Shown here: positions 27,253 to 37,463 of the stretch, piece after piece
Layout: every line of letters starts with the position of its first letter
Position numbering within the stretch: the first letter of the stretch is position 1
From: Nitrobacter vulgaris
GTDB lineage: Bacteria > Pseudomonadota > Alphaproteobacteria > Rhizobiales > Xanthobacteraceae
Direction: 5' to 3'
NCBI RefSeq assembly: GCF_002028545.1
Contig: NZ_MWPQ01000042.1
Coordinates: forward strand, 1-64,000
Length of the DNA: 64,000 bases
Made by a program: the position numbers and the translations under genes
The notes under the pieces: model-generated
What the model was told of the DNA's origin: nothing
The model's input: only the letters and a program-made list of their open reading frames with translations
Database searches by the model: none

Positions 27253-28767
27253 ATGGACTGTCAGCAGAGCCTTTCCAGCGACGCGTCCTCGCATGATTCC
27301 GAACCTGATTTCGATCTTGACGGCGACATGCTCCGTGAGGAATGCGGCGTGTTCGGCATCTTCGGTCATCCGGAAGCCGCAGCGATCACTGCGCTTGGCC
27401 TTCACGCACTCCAGCATCGCGGCCAGGAAGCGGCCGGCATCGTGACCTTCGATGGCCATCGCTTTCACTCTGAACGCCGGCTCGGACTTGTCGGTGACGC
27501 CTTCTCCCGCCGCGAGGTAATCGAACGTCTCCCTGGCAGCGCCGCTGTCGGCCACACCCGCTACTCCACCACCGGGGGCACCATCCTGCGGAATGTGCAA
27601 CCGCTGTTCGCCGAACTCAACGCAGGCGGCTTCGCCGTTGCGCACAACGGTAACCTCACCAACGGACTGACGCTACGTCGCGAATTGGTAGGCCGCGGCG
27701 CGTTGATGCAATCGACCACCGACACCGAGGCCATCCTTCATCTGGTCGCACAGTCAAGGCGCGGCCGCTTCATCGAGCGCTATATCGAAGCGCTTCGGGC
27801 TCTCGAGGGCGCCTATGCGCTGGTGTCGCTGACTAACAAGAAGCTGGTCGGAACGCGTGATCCGCGGGGCATCCGCCCGCTCGTGCTCGGCGAACTCGAC
27901 GGTTGTCCGATCCTTACCTCGGAAACCTGTGCGCTCGATATCATCGGCGCAAAGTATGTCCGTGACATCGAACCCGGCGAAGTCATCGTGTTCCATCGTG
28001 TCGATGGCACCATCCAGACCGAAATCCACAAGCCCTTCCCGCCGATGCCGCCAAGGCCGTGCATCTTCGAATACATCTATTTTTCACGGCCAGACTCAAT
28101 CGTCGAAGGCCGTTCGGTCTACGAAGTTCGCAAGGCGTTCGGCGCACAACTGGCCCGTGAGAGTCACGCCGAGGTCGATGTCGTGGTACCGGTGCCCGAT
28201 TCCGGCGTGCCTGCCGCCCTTGGCTACAGCCAGTTTTCCGGGGTGCCGTACGAACTCGGGATCATCAGAAACCATTATGTCGGCCGCACGTTCATCCAGC
28301 CGGCCCAAAGCGTCCGCGAACTTGGCGTCCGGATGAAGCATTCCGCCAACCGCGCCGCGATTGCCGGCAAACGCATCATCCTGATCGACGACTCGCTGGT
28401 GCGCGGCACGACTTCAAGAAAGATCGTTCGCATGATGCGCGACGCCGGGGCCACGGAGGTGCATTTCCGCCTGGCCTCGCCGCCGATCATCCATCCCGAT
28501 TACTACGGCATCGACCTGCCCGACCGGAGCGGACTATTGGCCGCGACCCACAGCCTCGAGCAGATGCGTGACATGATCGGCGCGGATTCGCTTGCCTTCC
28601 TCTCCATCGACGGCATGTACCGCGCCATGGGCGAACCCGGACGCGATCCGGCGAACCCGAAATATTCCGATCACTGCTTTACTGGCGCCTATCCGACCAA
28701 CCTTACCGACCATACTGACGTCGAACCGCAACCCCATCAGTTGTCGCTGCTCGCGGAAGCGAGCTGA
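27253..28767 (+). CDS. purF: Amidophosphoribosyltransferase
   Basis: A 504-residue enzyme for the first committed step of purine synthesis, converting PRPP and glutamine to phosphoribosylamine. The mature catalytic Cys is Cys31 in REECGVFGIFG, so a 30-residue propeptide is expected to be removed. HNGNLTNG and the glutamine-binding TRYSTTG loop follow. The PRPP loop is RIILIDDSLVRGTTSRK. The Bacillus-type enzyme in this family carries an Fe-S cluster; the cysteines here were not mapped in detail. Confidence 0.98.
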   Translation: MDCQQSLSSDASSHDSEPDFDLDGDMLREECGVFGIFGHPEAAAITALGLHALQHRGQEAAGIVTFDGHRFHSERRLGLVGDAFSRREVIERLPGSAAVGHTRYSTTGGTILRNVQPLFAELNAGGFAVAHNGNLTNGLTLRRELVGRGALMQSTTDTEAILHLVAQSRRGRFIERYIEALRALEGAYALVSLTNKKLVGTRDPRGIRPLVLGELDGCPILTSETCALDIIGAKYVRDIEPGEVIVFHRVDGTIQTEIHKPFPPMPPRPCIFEYIYFSRPDSIVEGRSVYEVRKAFGAQLARESHAEVDVVVPVPDSGVPAALGYSQFSGVPYELGIIRNHYVGRTFIQPAQSVRELGVRMKHSANRAAIAGKRIILIDDSLVRGTTSRKIVRMMRDAGATEVHFRLASPPIIHPDYYGIDLPDRSGLLAATHSLEQMRDMIGADSLAFLSIDGMYRAMGEPGRDPANPKYSDHCFTGAYPTNLTDHTDVEPQPHQLSLLAEAS

Positions 28768-28794
28768 CCGGACACGCCCCACAAGCGTCCGCAG

Positions 28795-29325
28795 TCAAAA
28801 CTGCCGGACCATGAACGACGCCGCTTTGCTGTAACCATGCAGCTTCCGCATCAGTGTGACGTCACCGATCTCGTCGAGCGGGATCGCGCGGAAGCCATGT
28901 CGCACCCAAAATCCCGCGGAGTCATTGACTGCCACCAGCGAAACGGTGGCGAGTCTTTCCTTACCCGCTCGCACGAGCACCTGCGACACCGCCAATGACG
29001 CCGCGCCGGTCCCACGCAACCCGGACAGCAATGCAAGGTCGTGAATATAGTAAGTTTCAGGTCGCCTGGGCAACTCGCCGAGGTATGAATTCAACGCTGG
29101 CGGATCCTTGGCCCGCCACGGATGGCTGATGACATAGCCGGCGATAGTCCTGCCGGCGTGGAAGACCAGGCAGCCAGCCGTGTAAAGGCAGAGCCGCTCG
29201 GCGAACACTTCCGCATCCTCTGGAAACGCTGGATGAACCTCTTTTGCAACTGCCAGCACCTGCGGCAGGTCACTGGGCACCATCGGCCTCCATTCGCCTT
29301 TGGCCTCGCCAGATAATTCGGGCAT
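28795..29325 (-). CDS. GNAT-family N-acetyltransferase
   Basis: A 176-residue single GNAT domain. YYIHDLALLSGLRGTGAAS is the beta4/alpha3 acetyl-CoA pyrophosphate loop (R/Q-x-x-G-x-G/A variant), and SLVAVNDSAGFWVRHGFRAI is the beta5-alpha4 segment with the usual N-x-x-x-x-x-FW-x-x-xGF pattern. The substrate is not predictable. It is convergent with purF, ending 27 bases from it. Confidence 0.88.
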   Translation of the reverse strand: MPELSGEAKGEWRPMVPSDLPQVLAVAKEVHPAFPEDAEVFAERLCLYTAGCLVFHAGRTIAGYVISHPWRAKDPPALNSYLGELPRRPETYYIHDLALLSGLRGTGAASLAVSQVLVRAGKERLATVSLVAVNDSAGFWVRHGFRAIPLDEIGDVTLMRKLHGYSKAASFMVRQF

Positions 29326-29376
29326 AAGGCACAGAACCTCCGTCCTCGTCCCCCCCTAGCACGAAGCACCCCAGTC

Positions 29377-30120
29377 ATGACACAACCGCTCGCCTCCCGC
29401 ATAGCGCTTGTCAGCGGCGCCTCGCGCGGCATCGGCTACGCCACCGCACGCGCGCTTGCCAAAGCCGGCGCGCATGTCATCGCAGTTGCGCGCACGCAAG
29501 GCGGGCTCGAAGAACTCGACGACGACATCCGCAAGGACGGCGGCAACGCGACGCTGGTGCCGCTCAATCTCACCGACTTCGATGGAATCGCACGGCTCGG
29601 CGCGGCCCTGAACGAGCGTCACGGCAAACTCGATATCCTCATCGGCAACGCAGGCATCGCCGGTCCATCCTCCCCGCTTGGCCACATCGAGATGAAGCCA
29701 TGGCAGGACGTGATGGCGATCAACGTCACCGCGAATTTTCAATTGATCCGCTGCATGGAACCGTTGCTGCAGCAATCGGATGCCGGACGCGCGGTATTCG
29801 TTACCGCCAGCGCTGCTGGCGAGGCCAACGCTTATCGCGGCCCCTACGCAGCCTCGAAGGCGGCGCTGGACACGCTGGCGCGATGCTGGGCAAACGAGAC
29901 CGCCTCGACTCCGCTCCGCGTCAACCTATTCGATCCGGGACCGGTCCGGACCCGGATGCGCGCCACAGTGTTCCCCGGCGAGGATCCCATGACGCTGGAC
30001 ACGCCGGAACAGGTTGCGGATCTCATTATACCGATGTGCCTTCCCTCCTGGAGCGAGACCGGAAAACTATACGACTACGCCAGTGGCGAGGTTATGAGCT
30101 TCGGCTCGCCGCCGGCCTAG
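29377..30120 (+). CDS. SDR-family NAD(P)-dependent oxidoreductase
   Basis: A 247-residue classical short-chain dehydrogenase. Cofactor loop VSGASRGIGYATARAL, NAGIAGPSSPLG after the NAG strand, catalytic Ser in FVTASAAGEA, and YRGPYAASKAALD giving the Tyr-x-x-x-Lys pair. The C-terminal loop FDPGPVRTRMRATVFPGEDP resembles the YciK-like/oxoacyl-reductase subgroup. Substrate unknown. The gene stands between a leftward GNAT gene and a dispersed repeat. Confidence 0.92.
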   Translation: MTQPLASRIALVSGASRGIGYATARALAKAGAHVIAVARTQGGLEELDDDIRKDGGNATLVPLNLTDFDGIARLGAALNERHGKLDILIGNAGIAGPSSPLGHIEMKPWQDVMAINVTANFQLIRCMEPLLQQSDAGRAVFVTASAAGEANAYRGPYAASKAALDTLARCWANETASTPLRVNLFDPGPVRTRMRATVFPGEDPMTLDTPEQVADLIIPMCLPSWSETGKLYDYASGEVMSFGSPPA

Positions 30121-30222
30121 AGCCGTTCCGCTTCGGATGGGAATCAGAAGCGGAGCTCCATGATTTTGATTTAACGCGTTTCTTCACGCGAACCGGTTTC
30201 CACTTCGCTCGAAAACGCTGTA
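30119..30222 (+). repeat. Dispersed intergenic repeat, copy 2
   Basis: Starts at the last bases of the SDR gene's stop region and shares with 17754-17855 the segments TTCTTCACGCGAACCGGTTT and CCACTTCGCTCGAAAACGCT in the same orientation. The 5' half is less similar but keeps the CGGAGCTCCA-like motif. Confidence 0.75.
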
Positions 30223-30352
30223 GGCGCGCCGGCGATTGGCCGCCATCGGTCGCGTTCCGCCACCGCCGGCGTATTGAACCGTTTGGGGACGGCCGCCTCA
30301 CAAATGACTGGAAGTACGCGATGGATGGTGTCGGGCGGGTCAGGAGCTGTCG

Positions 30353-30520
30353 ATGCAAGCCGTTGTCGAGCGCGTGATACGCGCTTTTACCCTCAAGAAC
30401 TCACCGTCCGACGAAAAGGCCGACGGCGACTGCCGAACTCCGGCCGGATTGGCCGCCGACTTGTTGGAGAATTACAGAGCGCATCTTCTGCAGCGCGCAC
30501 AGCCTCCTTGCAGCCGGTGA
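30353..30520 (+). CDS. Small hypothetical protein, 55 residues
   Basis: ATG at 30353 has AGGAG six bases upstream and opens a 55-residue frame starting MQAVVERVIRAFTLKNSPSD and ending with a Gln/Pro-rich tail. The middle (GLAADLLENYRAHLLQ) would form an amphipathic helix. No family recognised. Its ribosome site and composition favour a real gene over a chance frame. Convergent with der, 51 bases from its end. Confidence 0.5.
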   Translation: MQAVVERVIRAFTLKNSPSDEKADGDCRTPAGLAADLLENYRAHLLQRAQPPCSR

Positions 30521-30571
30521 CGGCGTCCTGCTTCTGGCAATTCTGATCGACAAATCGATTAGCGGTGCGCG

Positions 30572-31954
30572 CTATGACTTGCGCTTGCGCTTATGCGCGA
30601 ACGGATTAGCTTTTTCGCGAAGCGTGACGCGGATCGGCGTGCCGGGGAGATCGAAAAAGCCGCGCAGGCTGTTGACGAGATAGCGCAGATAGGATTCCGG
30701 AACCGCGTCCGCCCGCGAACAGAACACAATGAAACTCGGCGGCCGCGCCTTGGCCTGGGTTACATAGTTGAGTTTCAATCGCCGACCCGAAACAGCTGGC
30801 GGCGGGTTGGCATCGACCGCCTGCTCGAACCAGCGATTGAGCGCCGCGGTCGGCACACGACGATTCCAGACGGCGTAGGCGCTTTGGATCGCCGTCATCA
30901 GGCCGTCGATCCCGTCGCCCGTCAGGCCGGAGACCGCGACAATCGGCGCGCCCTTGACCTGCGGCAGCCAGTGATCTGCATCGGTGCGCAGCGACGCGAT
31001 CCGGCCGGATCCCCGATCCATCAGATCCCATTTGTTGACGGCGATCACCAGAGCGCGGCCTTCACGTTCGATCAGGTCGGCGATGCGGAGGTCCTGCTCC
31101 TCGAATTTGTTCTGCACATCCATCATCAGCACGACGACTTCGGCGAACCTGACGGCGCGCAACGTATCCGCCACGGACAGTTTCTCGAGCTTCTCCTCGA
31201 TCCGCGACCTGCGCCGTAGCCCGGCGGTGTCGAAGATCCGGAAATCCCGTCCCTTCCAGTCGAGCTCGACCGAAATGGAATCCCGCGTGGTGCCGGCTTC
31301 GGAACTGGTCAGCAGCCGCTCTTCCCCAAGCAGATAATTGATCAGTGTCGATTTGCCGGCATTGGGGCGCCCGACAATCGCCACGCGGATCGGCCGCTGC
31401 GAGATATCGTCGGATTCGATGATGTCGTCATCGTCGAATTCCTCGGCTTCTTCGGCTGGCTCCGGCATCACGGCACGCAATGCGTCATACAGATCGCTCA
31501 TGCCCTCGCCGTGCTCGGCGGACACCCCGATCGGATCGCCAAGGCCCAGCGCATAGGATTCCAGAGCCCCGGCGTCCCCGTGCCTGCCCTCGCTCTTGTT
31601 GGCGACGAGCACAACCGGCTTGTTGGCGCGGCGCGCGAAATCGGCGAACGAACGATCGGTCGGCGTGAGGCCCGCACGCGCATCGAATACGAACATCAGG
31701 ACATCGGCGGCTGCAATCGCAGCTTCGGTCTGCTCCTGCATTCGCGCCGTCAGCGAGCCGCGCGGACCTTCATCGAGACCAGCGGTGTCGATCACCGTGA
31801 AATCGAGGTCGCCGAGCCGAGCCTGTCCTTCGCGGCGATCACGTGTGACGCCTGGCTCGTCATCAACCAGCGCCAGCTTCTGCCCGACCAGACGGTTGAA
31901 CAGGGTCGACTTGCCGACATTGGGTCGGCCTATGATGGCAATGGTGAAGGGCAT
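30572..31954 (-). CDS. der: Ribosome-assembly GTPase Der (EngA)
   Basis: A 460-residue tandem GTPase that helps assemble the 50S subunit. First G domain: [14 protein letters not shown] (G1), then DTAGLDEG (G3) and VANKSEG (G4). Second: [23 protein letters not shown] and VNKWDLMD. The C-terminal KH-like domain (about residues 370-460) is basic and ends AHKRKRKS. Normal family length. It follows the lipoprotein and TPR genes, all leftward. Confidence 0.98.
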   Translation of the reverse strand: MPFTIAIIGRPNVGKSTLFNRLVGQKLALVDDEPGVTRDRREGQARLGDLDFTVIDTAGLDEGPRGSLTARMQEQTEAAIAAADVLMFVFDARAGLTPTDRSFADFARRANKPVVLVANKSEGRHGDAGALESYALGLGDPIGVSAEHGEGMSDLYDALRAVMPEPAEEAEEFDDDDIIESDDISQRPIRVAIVGRPNAGKSTLINYLLGEERLLTSSEAGTTRDSISVELDWKGRDFRIFDTAGLRRRSRIEEKLEKLSVADTLRAVRFAEVVVLMMDVQNKFEEQDLRIADLIEREGRALVIAVNKWDLMDRGSGRIASLRTDADHWLPQVKGAPIVAVSGLTGDGIDGLMTAIQSAYAVWNRRVPTAALNRWFEQAVDANPPPAVSGRRLKLNYVTQAKARPPSFIVFCSRADAVPESYLRYLVNSLRGFFDLPGTPIRVTLREKANPFAHKRKRKS

Positions 31955-32019
31955 CGAAGCTCCGCGCCCGTTCCGGGCGGCGTCTCAATACCAGTGTTTC
32001 AGCAGCGCCGATACCGCTG

Positions 32020-32538
32020 TCAGCGCGAGAAGCTGCCGCTGGGCATCGGTGCCGGGAATGGCGACGCTGCCGGCTCGGTCTGTTGTGCGGCAGGCGGCGG
32101 CGGTGCAGCCTGCTGCGCCGACGGGGACTCTTCTTTTGGCAGGGACGTGGCCCGCCGATGAACGAGACGCTTGGGCTTGCTGGGCGCGGCGGCGGCAGTG
32201 CCGGCATCAGCGGCGGCGGCCTCGGCGCCACCGGACGAGCCGTTTGCTGCGCCCTGTTGTCGCGCCCGCCCCGATTCCGGCGCCGGTGCCGTGGCAGGCT
32301 GAGCTTGCTGAAGCTCGCCGTCGCTCTTGTAAAGATCCTTCGGCACGCCTTGCTCGATGCCCGGAACGCCACCCGGGAAAACCGGCTGGCGGTTACCCTG
32401 CATCTTCTTCTTCGTATCGAGGAAGCCGAGCAAATCGGACGGATCCCAATTGTTCAGGCCGCCACTACCGCAACCAGCCAGCACGCCGCACAGCGAAATC
32501 AGAACAGCGAAAGTCAATAGGCGTTGCGAGCGGCGCAT
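32020..32538 (-). CDS. Proline/alanine-rich lipoprotein upstream of der
   Basis: A 172-residue protein with a lipoprotein signal peptide ending SLCGVLAGC (lipidated Cys near residue 23). The conserved-looking part NNWDPSDLLGFLDTKKKMQG and VFPGGVPGIEQGVPKDLY is followed by a low-complexity Ala/Pro/Ser tail with no fold. The start at 32538 places a hydrophobic signal correctly. In many alphaproteobacteria this slot between a YfgM-like TPR protein and Der is held by BamB; here there is no beta-propeller, so it is probably a different envelope lipoprotein. Function not known. Confidence 0.8.
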   Translation of the reverse strand: MRRSQRLLTFAVLISLCGVLAGCGSGGLNNWDPSDLLGFLDTKKKMQGNRQPVFPGGVPGIEQGVPKDLYKSDGELQQAQPATAPAPESGRARQQGAANGSSGGAEAAAADAGTAAAAPSKPKRLVHRRATSLPKEESPSAQQAAPPPPAAQQTEPAASPFPAPMPSGSFSR

Positions 32539-32576
32539 CGACGGTTCTCGTTCAAGCTTGAGTTCGACAAACCTGC

Positions 32577-33230
32577 TCAGCTCTTCGCAACCGGCGGCAG
32601 CAAAGCTTGCAGGGCTTCGGCGCGGTTGCGCAGGCTGGACGGCGTCTGGCCGTCCTCGCTGATCATGTCGAGCCACTTCCGTGCAGCCGTGGTGTCGTCG
32701 TTGCGCCAGGCGGATAACGCCAAAAGCTCGCGCGCGGTATGGCGAAAGGTCGCCTCGGGCGCAGTCGTCGGCTCGAGCCGCTGCAGCATCTTGTTGTAGG
32801 TTTCGGTGTCCACCAGCAATCCGGCGGCGCGCACCCGCGCAAGATCACGCTCGGCGCTGCTGAACCCGCTGTCGGCGGCAATCGCATCATAAAGTTTCAC
32901 CGCTGCATTGACGTCATGCTTGGCGGCTTCAGCAGCGGCGCGAAGCCGCGACAGATTACGATATCCGGGCGGTGCGGTCTCCGCCAGTTTGGTGAAAGCC
33001 GCTTCCGCTTCGGCATGCTTGTTTTGATCGGCCAGCGCAGCCGCCGCTTCAAAGGTCGAACTGGCCTCGGCGGCCTTCTGGGTCTGGAGATATTGGTATC
33101 CACGCCAACCGCCGACAGCGGCAATCACGAGAATGATAGCGGCAATGATTAGCGCCGAATAGCGGCTCCAAATTCTCTGGACCTGTTCGCGACGCAGCTC
33201 ATCATCAATTTCACTAAATATCTCAGTCAC
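32577..33230 (-). CDS. YfgM-like single-span tetratricopeptide protein
   Basis: A 217-residue protein with a short cytoplasmic N-terminus (MTEIFSEIDDELRREQVQRI), one membrane helix at about residues 25-45, and a periplasmic TPR-like region to the end (AEAAFTKLAETAPPGYRNLSR; LYDAIAADSGFSSAERDLAR). This matches the DUF2133/YfgM family, ancillary proteins of the Sec translocon that hand over periplasmic proteins. It lies 38 bases upstream of the lipoprotein and close to der, a commonly linked trio. Confidence 0.85.
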   Translation of the reverse strand: MTEIFSEIDDELRREQVQRIWSRYSALIIAAIILVIAAVGGWRGYQYLQTQKAAEASSTFEAAAALADQNKHAEAEAAFTKLAETAPPGYRNLSRLRAAAEAAKHDVNAAVKLYDAIAADSGFSSAERDLARVRAAGLLVDTETYNKMLQRLEPTTAPEATFRHTARELLALSAWRNDDTTAARKWLDMISEDGQTPSSLRNRAEALQALLPPVAKS

Positions 33231-33346
33231 TTACTGCTATCCCCGCTTCCCCAAACCACAGCGCCGCGCCGCGCGCGCCCCCACCAATAGCGACCGCGAT
33301 ATCGTAGCGATATGGCACCGACAAGGCAAAAGCGAGTCCGATCGGC

Positions 33347-33405
33347 TAAAGCGTTTTCTTCACGCGAACCGGATTCCATCCTCGGGTCAAGCCCGAGGAC
33401 ATGAC
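33347..33405 (+). repeat. Dispersed repeat, shortened copy joined to a second hairpin
   Basis: GCGTTTTCTTCACGCGAACC from the repeat family at 17754 and 30119 is followed at once by CCTCGGG-TCAAG-CCCGAGG, a perfect 7-bp hairpin (33380-33398). The interval 33231-33593 contains no recognisable gene otherwise. Confidence 0.65.
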
Positions 33406-33593
33406 GCTACGGTGAGGCTCGACTGCCGGAGTTCCTGTGTCACGAAGAACGCGATGCCAAGCGGTACTTTTCATGCTGACAACACCGTCCCAGCTTCACT
33501 TGTCTTCATCCACGCTGTTCGATGAACAACAGGTTGACGTCGCGTAAGGCCGGAACGGTGTTACGAAATACGCTTGGCGAAGCAGGCCAGCCG

Positions 33594-35408
33594 TCAAAGC
33601 GTTTTCAGATATTCGAGAAGAGCTTTCTTGTCAGCATCCGGCAGGCTCGTCCCAAATTCGTGACCGCAACGGCTGTTGCCTGAGTTCAGATCGTCGCAAC
33701 CGGTTGTTTCGCGAACATTGCCGGCCTGGGCCTGATTTAAAGCAATGCCAATGTTATTCACGTCATAGTCGGGACCGATCGCAAAACGCTGCTGCCGTTG
33801 GCTTGCAGGCTTGAGCAACTCGGCAAGACTCGCGACCGAGCCATTGTGCAGGTACGGAGCGGCCGCCCATATGCCGTAGAGAACCCGCGATTCATAGGCG
33901 CCCTTCGGGGGCGTTGGGGCTGCAGCGTCCGTTTTCGAGCTTGAGCTTCCAGCATCCATGTCGAGTCGAAGACGGGTTTCAGGAGTTGCAGCGGCGTCGG
34001 GAAACCTGAATGCACCCGGCAAGTCCTGCAAGACGGTTGGGAGTCGAGTGGCATCGACAGGCTCGGACGCGCCCTGCGCGACCTCGGGCTTGGCAGAAAC
34101 ACCAAGGGCTCGTGGTGAGGTGCCTTTCGAAAAGCTCAGGACGTGCTCTCCGATCGTGCCTATCACCGAGGTCGAAAGGATGTTGAATGCGAGGTCGGTT
34201 TCTTTCAGAGGCTTGGTCGCGAACGGAATGTAAGCACCTTTCAGGACTCCCGATTTGGCCGTCCATCCCAGGATATCGTATTCACGCGTGTCCGTCCCGA
34301 CGTTCTGAATTGGCGTCGCCCAGGTCTGCTGAAATGGGAAACGCTCCGTGCCGGCTTTTTGGCCATGGCATTCCTGGCAGCCGCCATCAGCAGCCGACCG
34401 TTCAAAGATCGTTTTGCCCTTGGCCGCCAGCGCGGTGTCGACGGACCATGGCCATTTCGGCGGCCCGATTTTCTTTGCCAGATCCTCAAGCTTTTGCAGC
34501 CCGTCAAAATTCACCGAATTATTGTTCAGGAAGTCGATAAACAGGCCATCGTGCGTCGGCTGGAAGTTGCCGAACACGCCCATCACTTCACCAACATTCC
34601 GAGCCAGCCCGAGGATATCACTCCCGTTATCGGCGAATCCGGGCCACTGCGTCTTGTCCTGTTTTGGCGCGTTCCAGAGAAAAGGATAGCGTACCGGCGC
34701 ATCGGCTCTGTGAATGTTTTCGGGGATCAAAAATGTCGGCTCCGGGCCGATGCCCAACCCCGTCACGCGATTGAAGATCATGCCGACTGCATCGAGGCGC
34801 CCCAATCCCCAGGCGGGGTTCGGAAGAGATCGATCAATGATGGTGTGGTATCGCACGTACCATGCATCGACGTCGCTCCGCAGCGCGGCGACTTTATTGC
34901 TATCGGGCTTGGCCGTCTGAAGGACAGACGCTGCAAATGCATTGAACGCGGCATCGTCGGACGTTGCCCGCGCCATCGCCTTATCGAGATCGCTTAAGAA
35001 CGTTTGGAAATCGACGAGCGCCGGCCCGCCATCGATACGATACTGCCGTTCTGCGACCTTGATCTGGCGGGTGTGACAGGCGGAGCACGTCATCCCGACA
35101 ACCTTCGCGCCCGTCGGGCCTGATGCATAAAAACCGACAGGAAGCTCCTGCGAAGCATCGAGCGCCGGCAAATATCCGTATCGTGTCAGCCCGCCGGAAA
35201 GAAAGGGAGCCCCGTCAGCTTGCTTGAGTGCCTTGAGCCACGCCAATGGAATGAGGCGCGAACCTTGATCGCGCGTGTAGAAATCGGTGCGGCTAGGCAT
35301 ATCCCAAGCTGAGCCTTGGTCAACGAATACCGGACCAGACTCGTCGGCAAAGGATGAGGTGGCGAGAGGAAAATTCAGGAGGACGAGGGCCAGAATAAGA
35401 GTTCGCAT
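33594..35408 (-). CDS. Periplasmic dihaem cytochrome c (peroxidase/RoxA-like)
   Basis: A 604-residue exported protein with signal peptide (residues 1-21). First haem motif CSACH at residues 108-112 in GMTCSACHTRQIKV followed by YRIDGGPALVDFQTFLSDLD; second haem motif CQECH in the second half, followed by an ERFPFQQTW segment. The two widely spaced CxxCH sites and the RIDGGPA stretch resemble the dihaem cytochrome c peroxidase superfamily, especially the RoxA-like branch. Start 35408 is chosen for the signal peptide. Substrate (peroxide or an organic oxygenation) cannot be told. Confidence 0.82.
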   Translation of the reverse strand: MRTLILALVLLNFPLATSSFADESGPVFVDQGSAWDMPSRTDFYTRDQGSRLIPLAWLKALKQADGAPFLSGGLTRYGYLPALDASQELPVGFYASGPTGAKVVGMTCSACHTRQIKVAERQYRIDGGPALVDFQTFLSDLDKAMARATSDDAAFNAFAASVLQTAKPDSNKVAALRSDVDAWYVRYHTIIDRSLPNPAWGLGRLDAVGMIFNRVTGLGIGPEPTFLIPENIHRADAPVRYPFLWNAPKQDKTQWPGFADNGSDILGLARNVGEVMGVFGNFQPTHDGLFIDFLNNNSVNFDGLQKLEDLAKKIGPPKWPWSVDTALAAKGKTIFERSAADGGCQECHGQKAGTERFPFQQTWATPIQNVGTDTREYDILGWTAKSGVLKGAYIPFATKPLKETDLAFNILSTSVIGTIGEHVLSFSKGTSPRALGVSAKPEVAQGASEPVDATRLPTVLQDLPGAFRFPDAAATPETRLRLDMDAGSSSSKTDAAAPTPPKGAYESRVLYGIWAAAPYLHNGSVASLAELLKPASQRQQRFAIGPDYDVNNIGIALNQAQAGNVRETTGCDDLNSGNSRCGHEFGTSLPDADKKALLEYLKTL

Positions 35409-35582
35409 CTGTGCTCCGAGCGCACAGCCATTTAGGGCTGCCATGTTGTTGTTGACACACCGCAAGCGAGCGGTGGACGTTACTTCGCACGGATAGCGTG
35501 TTCTCGCAATGGTTGATACAACAAGAAAATTCTAGTCAAGCGATCATAAACTTGATGGGGAGTTCGAACCGGCCATGGCGAT

Positions 35583-36407
35583 CTAGCTCTTCGGCTTCAT
35601 CGCATAAACGTGTTCGGGACCGGGAAAGGCGCGGCTACGCACGTCGCGTGCATAGCCTTCGATCGCGGCCTCGATCATGGGGCCGAGTTCGCCATAGCGC
35701 CGGACAAATTTCGGCGCTCGCGGCGACAAGCCGAGCATGTCCTCCAACACCAGCACCTGGCCGTCGCAGGCGGGACTGGCACCGATGCCGATCGTCGGGA
35801 TCGCCACCGTTTCCGTGATCTTGCGCGCCAACGGCTCCGCAACCGCTTCGATCACCATCGAGAACGCGCCCGCCTCCGCCACGGCACGCGCATCGTCCTC
35901 GATCGGCTGCCAAGTTCCTTCCTCGCGTCCCTGCGCACGAAATGAGCCGAGCGTGTTGATCGATTGCGGTGTCAGGCCGACATGCCCCATGACGGGAATT
36001 CCGCGCTCGGAAAGAAATGCAATGGTCTCCGCCATCTTCACGCCGCCTTCGAGCTTCACCGCGCCGCAAAGCGTCTCCTTGAGAAGGCGCGCGGCGGAAT
36101 GAAACGCCTGCTCCTTCGAGGCCTCATACGAGCCGAACGGCATGTCCACCACGACCAATGCATGTTGTGACCCGCGCATCACCGCGCGGCCCTGCAGGAT
36201 CATCATGTCGAGCGTGACCGGCACGGTGGTCTCGAAACCGTGCATCACGTTACCCAGACTGTCGCCGACCAGGATGACATCGCAATAGCGGTCGACCAGT
36301 GCTGCTGTATGAGCATGATACGAGGTCAGCATCACGATTGGATCGCTGTTCTTGCGAGCGCGAATGTCGGGTGCTGTCCTGCGACTGATGGTCGACTGAA
36401 TCGACAT
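35583..36407 (-). CDS. panB: 3-methyl-2-oxobutanoate hydroxymethyltransferase
   Basis: A 274-residue TIM-barrel enzyme adding a hydroxymethyl group from 5,10-methylene-THF to ketoisovalerate for pantothenate. [33 protein letters not shown] (metal/substrate Asp), [13 protein letters not shown] and [16 protein letters not shown] are family landmarks. Start 36407 ([10 protein letters not shown]) follows the NnrU-like stop by one base, so these two are translationally coupled. panC is not adjacent. Confidence 0.97.
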   Translation of the reverse strand: MSIQSTISRRTAPDIRARKNSDPIVMLTSYHAHTAALVDRYCDVILVGDSLGNVMHGFETTVPVTLDMMILQGRAVMRGSQHALVVVDMPFGSYEASKEQAFHSAARLLKETLCGAVKLEGGVKMAETIAFLSERGIPVMGHVGLTPQSINTLGSFRAQGREEGTWQPIEDDARAVAEAGAFSMVIEAVAEPLARKITETVAIPTIGIGASPACDGQVLVLEDMLGLSPRAPKFVRRYGELGPMIEAAIEGYARDVRSRAFPGPEHVYAMKPKS

Positions 36408-36408
36408 C

Positions 36409-36993
36409 TCAGGCTCCGAAGACGGGAACGCCGACAACGTACGGATGGAAGAGAGCGCCGAGTGCAAGATAAAGGACGAGGCCAACGATAACCGCAATCA
36501 CGTCGTTGCGAACCCCGCCGACTGGAATCGGTAGGCCGCTTGGATCCGAGCGGCGTTTGAGCGAAATGCGATCGATAACCGCCCAAGCAAGAATCGATCC
36601 GAACAAAATGATCGAGCCGAGATCTCCGTTGGCGAGCAGATGCGCCGTCGCCCACAGCTTCACCCCTACCAACAACGGATGCTTCAGCTTCGCGTAGATA
36701 CGGCCGCGGATATAGGACGCGACCATAAGAATGATAGCGGGCAGAATCAGCGCTTCCGCGATGTGCTTCATCACGCGCGGCGGATGCCAGACGTCGATCC
36801 AGCCGGTGGCGCGATAGTCCAGGAATCCCCACACAATCAGCGCGACACCAACCGCGGAGATCAGCGAAAACCCGACCTTGTATGGTCCTTCGCCATAGGA
36901 CGAGATTAACCGCGCACGAAAATCGCGCTTAGTTGCCGCGAGATGCACCCCGAGGAACACAACAAGGCCAGCAATCATCACGAGTAGTCCCAT
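36409..36993 (-). CDS. NnrU-family membrane protein
   Basis: A 194-residue protein with five or six hydrophobic segments. [20 protein letters not shown] near the start and [20 protein letters not shown] in the middle are the NnrU family landmarks. Named for a gene next to nitric-oxide reductase in Rhodobacter; members are also thought to act in carotenoid or isoprenoid isomerisation (Z-ISO relatives). No denitrification gene is present here, so its role is open. It ends one base before panB starts. Confidence 0.88.
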   Translation of the reverse strand: MGLLVMIAGLVVFLGVHLAATKRDFRARLISSYGEGPYKVGFSLISAVGVALIVWGFLDYRATGWIDVWHPPRVMKHIAEALILPAIILMVASYIRGRIYAKLKHPLLVGVKLWATAHLLANGDLGSIILFGSILAWAVIDRISLKRRSDPSGLPIPVGGVRNDVIAVIVGLVLYLALGALFHPYVVGVPVFGA

Positions 36994-37164
36994 CGTATCC
37001 TCCTATGAGCTGGTCTCGATTAACATTTTTGAGGAGTTTCAGGCAACACGGCGCAATAACAGAGGCAAACACGTTTTCGTCGCAACAACACCTAGCAATC
37101 ACCTAAAAAAAACGAAGAACGCCAGCGCACGATCACCGCTCCACCAAACCAGATGGAGCTTTCA

Positions 37165-37458
37165 ATGAACGTCAGACTTCTCGTCGCCGCCGCCGCTATC
37201 ACAGCCTTTGGAGTTGCCGGTGCCCAGGCCCAGCAGCTCTCACCCCAGGGTCAAGCACAGCAGAACGACAGCATTCGTGGCAGCGCAGGAGCGTCCGGAT
37301 CCGCGCATACCCAGAAGGTTCATCCGAAAGGATCGGCGAAGGGTACGGTCGGCGCGGCGCCAGGGCGCAGCGGGGTCGATGCTGGCGCCTCCGGCTCGGC
37401 AGATACGCCGCCTGCGAACATCAACGGCAGCGCCCGCACGGGCGGCTCGATGCGCTAG
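37165..37458 (+). CDS. Small exported Gly/Ser-rich protein
   Basis: A 97-residue protein: signal peptide (residues 1-22, ending GAQA) then a Gly/Ser/Ala-rich low-complexity body with repeated GS-A/G units (SIRGSAGASGSAH; GASGSAD; NINGSARTGGS). The start at 37165 is preferred over ATG 37153 because GGAG sits six bases ahead of it. Probably periplasmic or secreted. No function recognised. A strong terminator lies at 37559-37586, about 100 bases downstream. Confidence 0.75.
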   Translation: MNVRLLVAAAAITAFGVAGAQAQQLSPQGQAQQNDSIRGSAGASGSAHTQKVHPKGSAKGTVGAAPGRSGVDAGASGSADTPPANINGSARTGGSMR

Positions 37459-37463
37459 TGGCT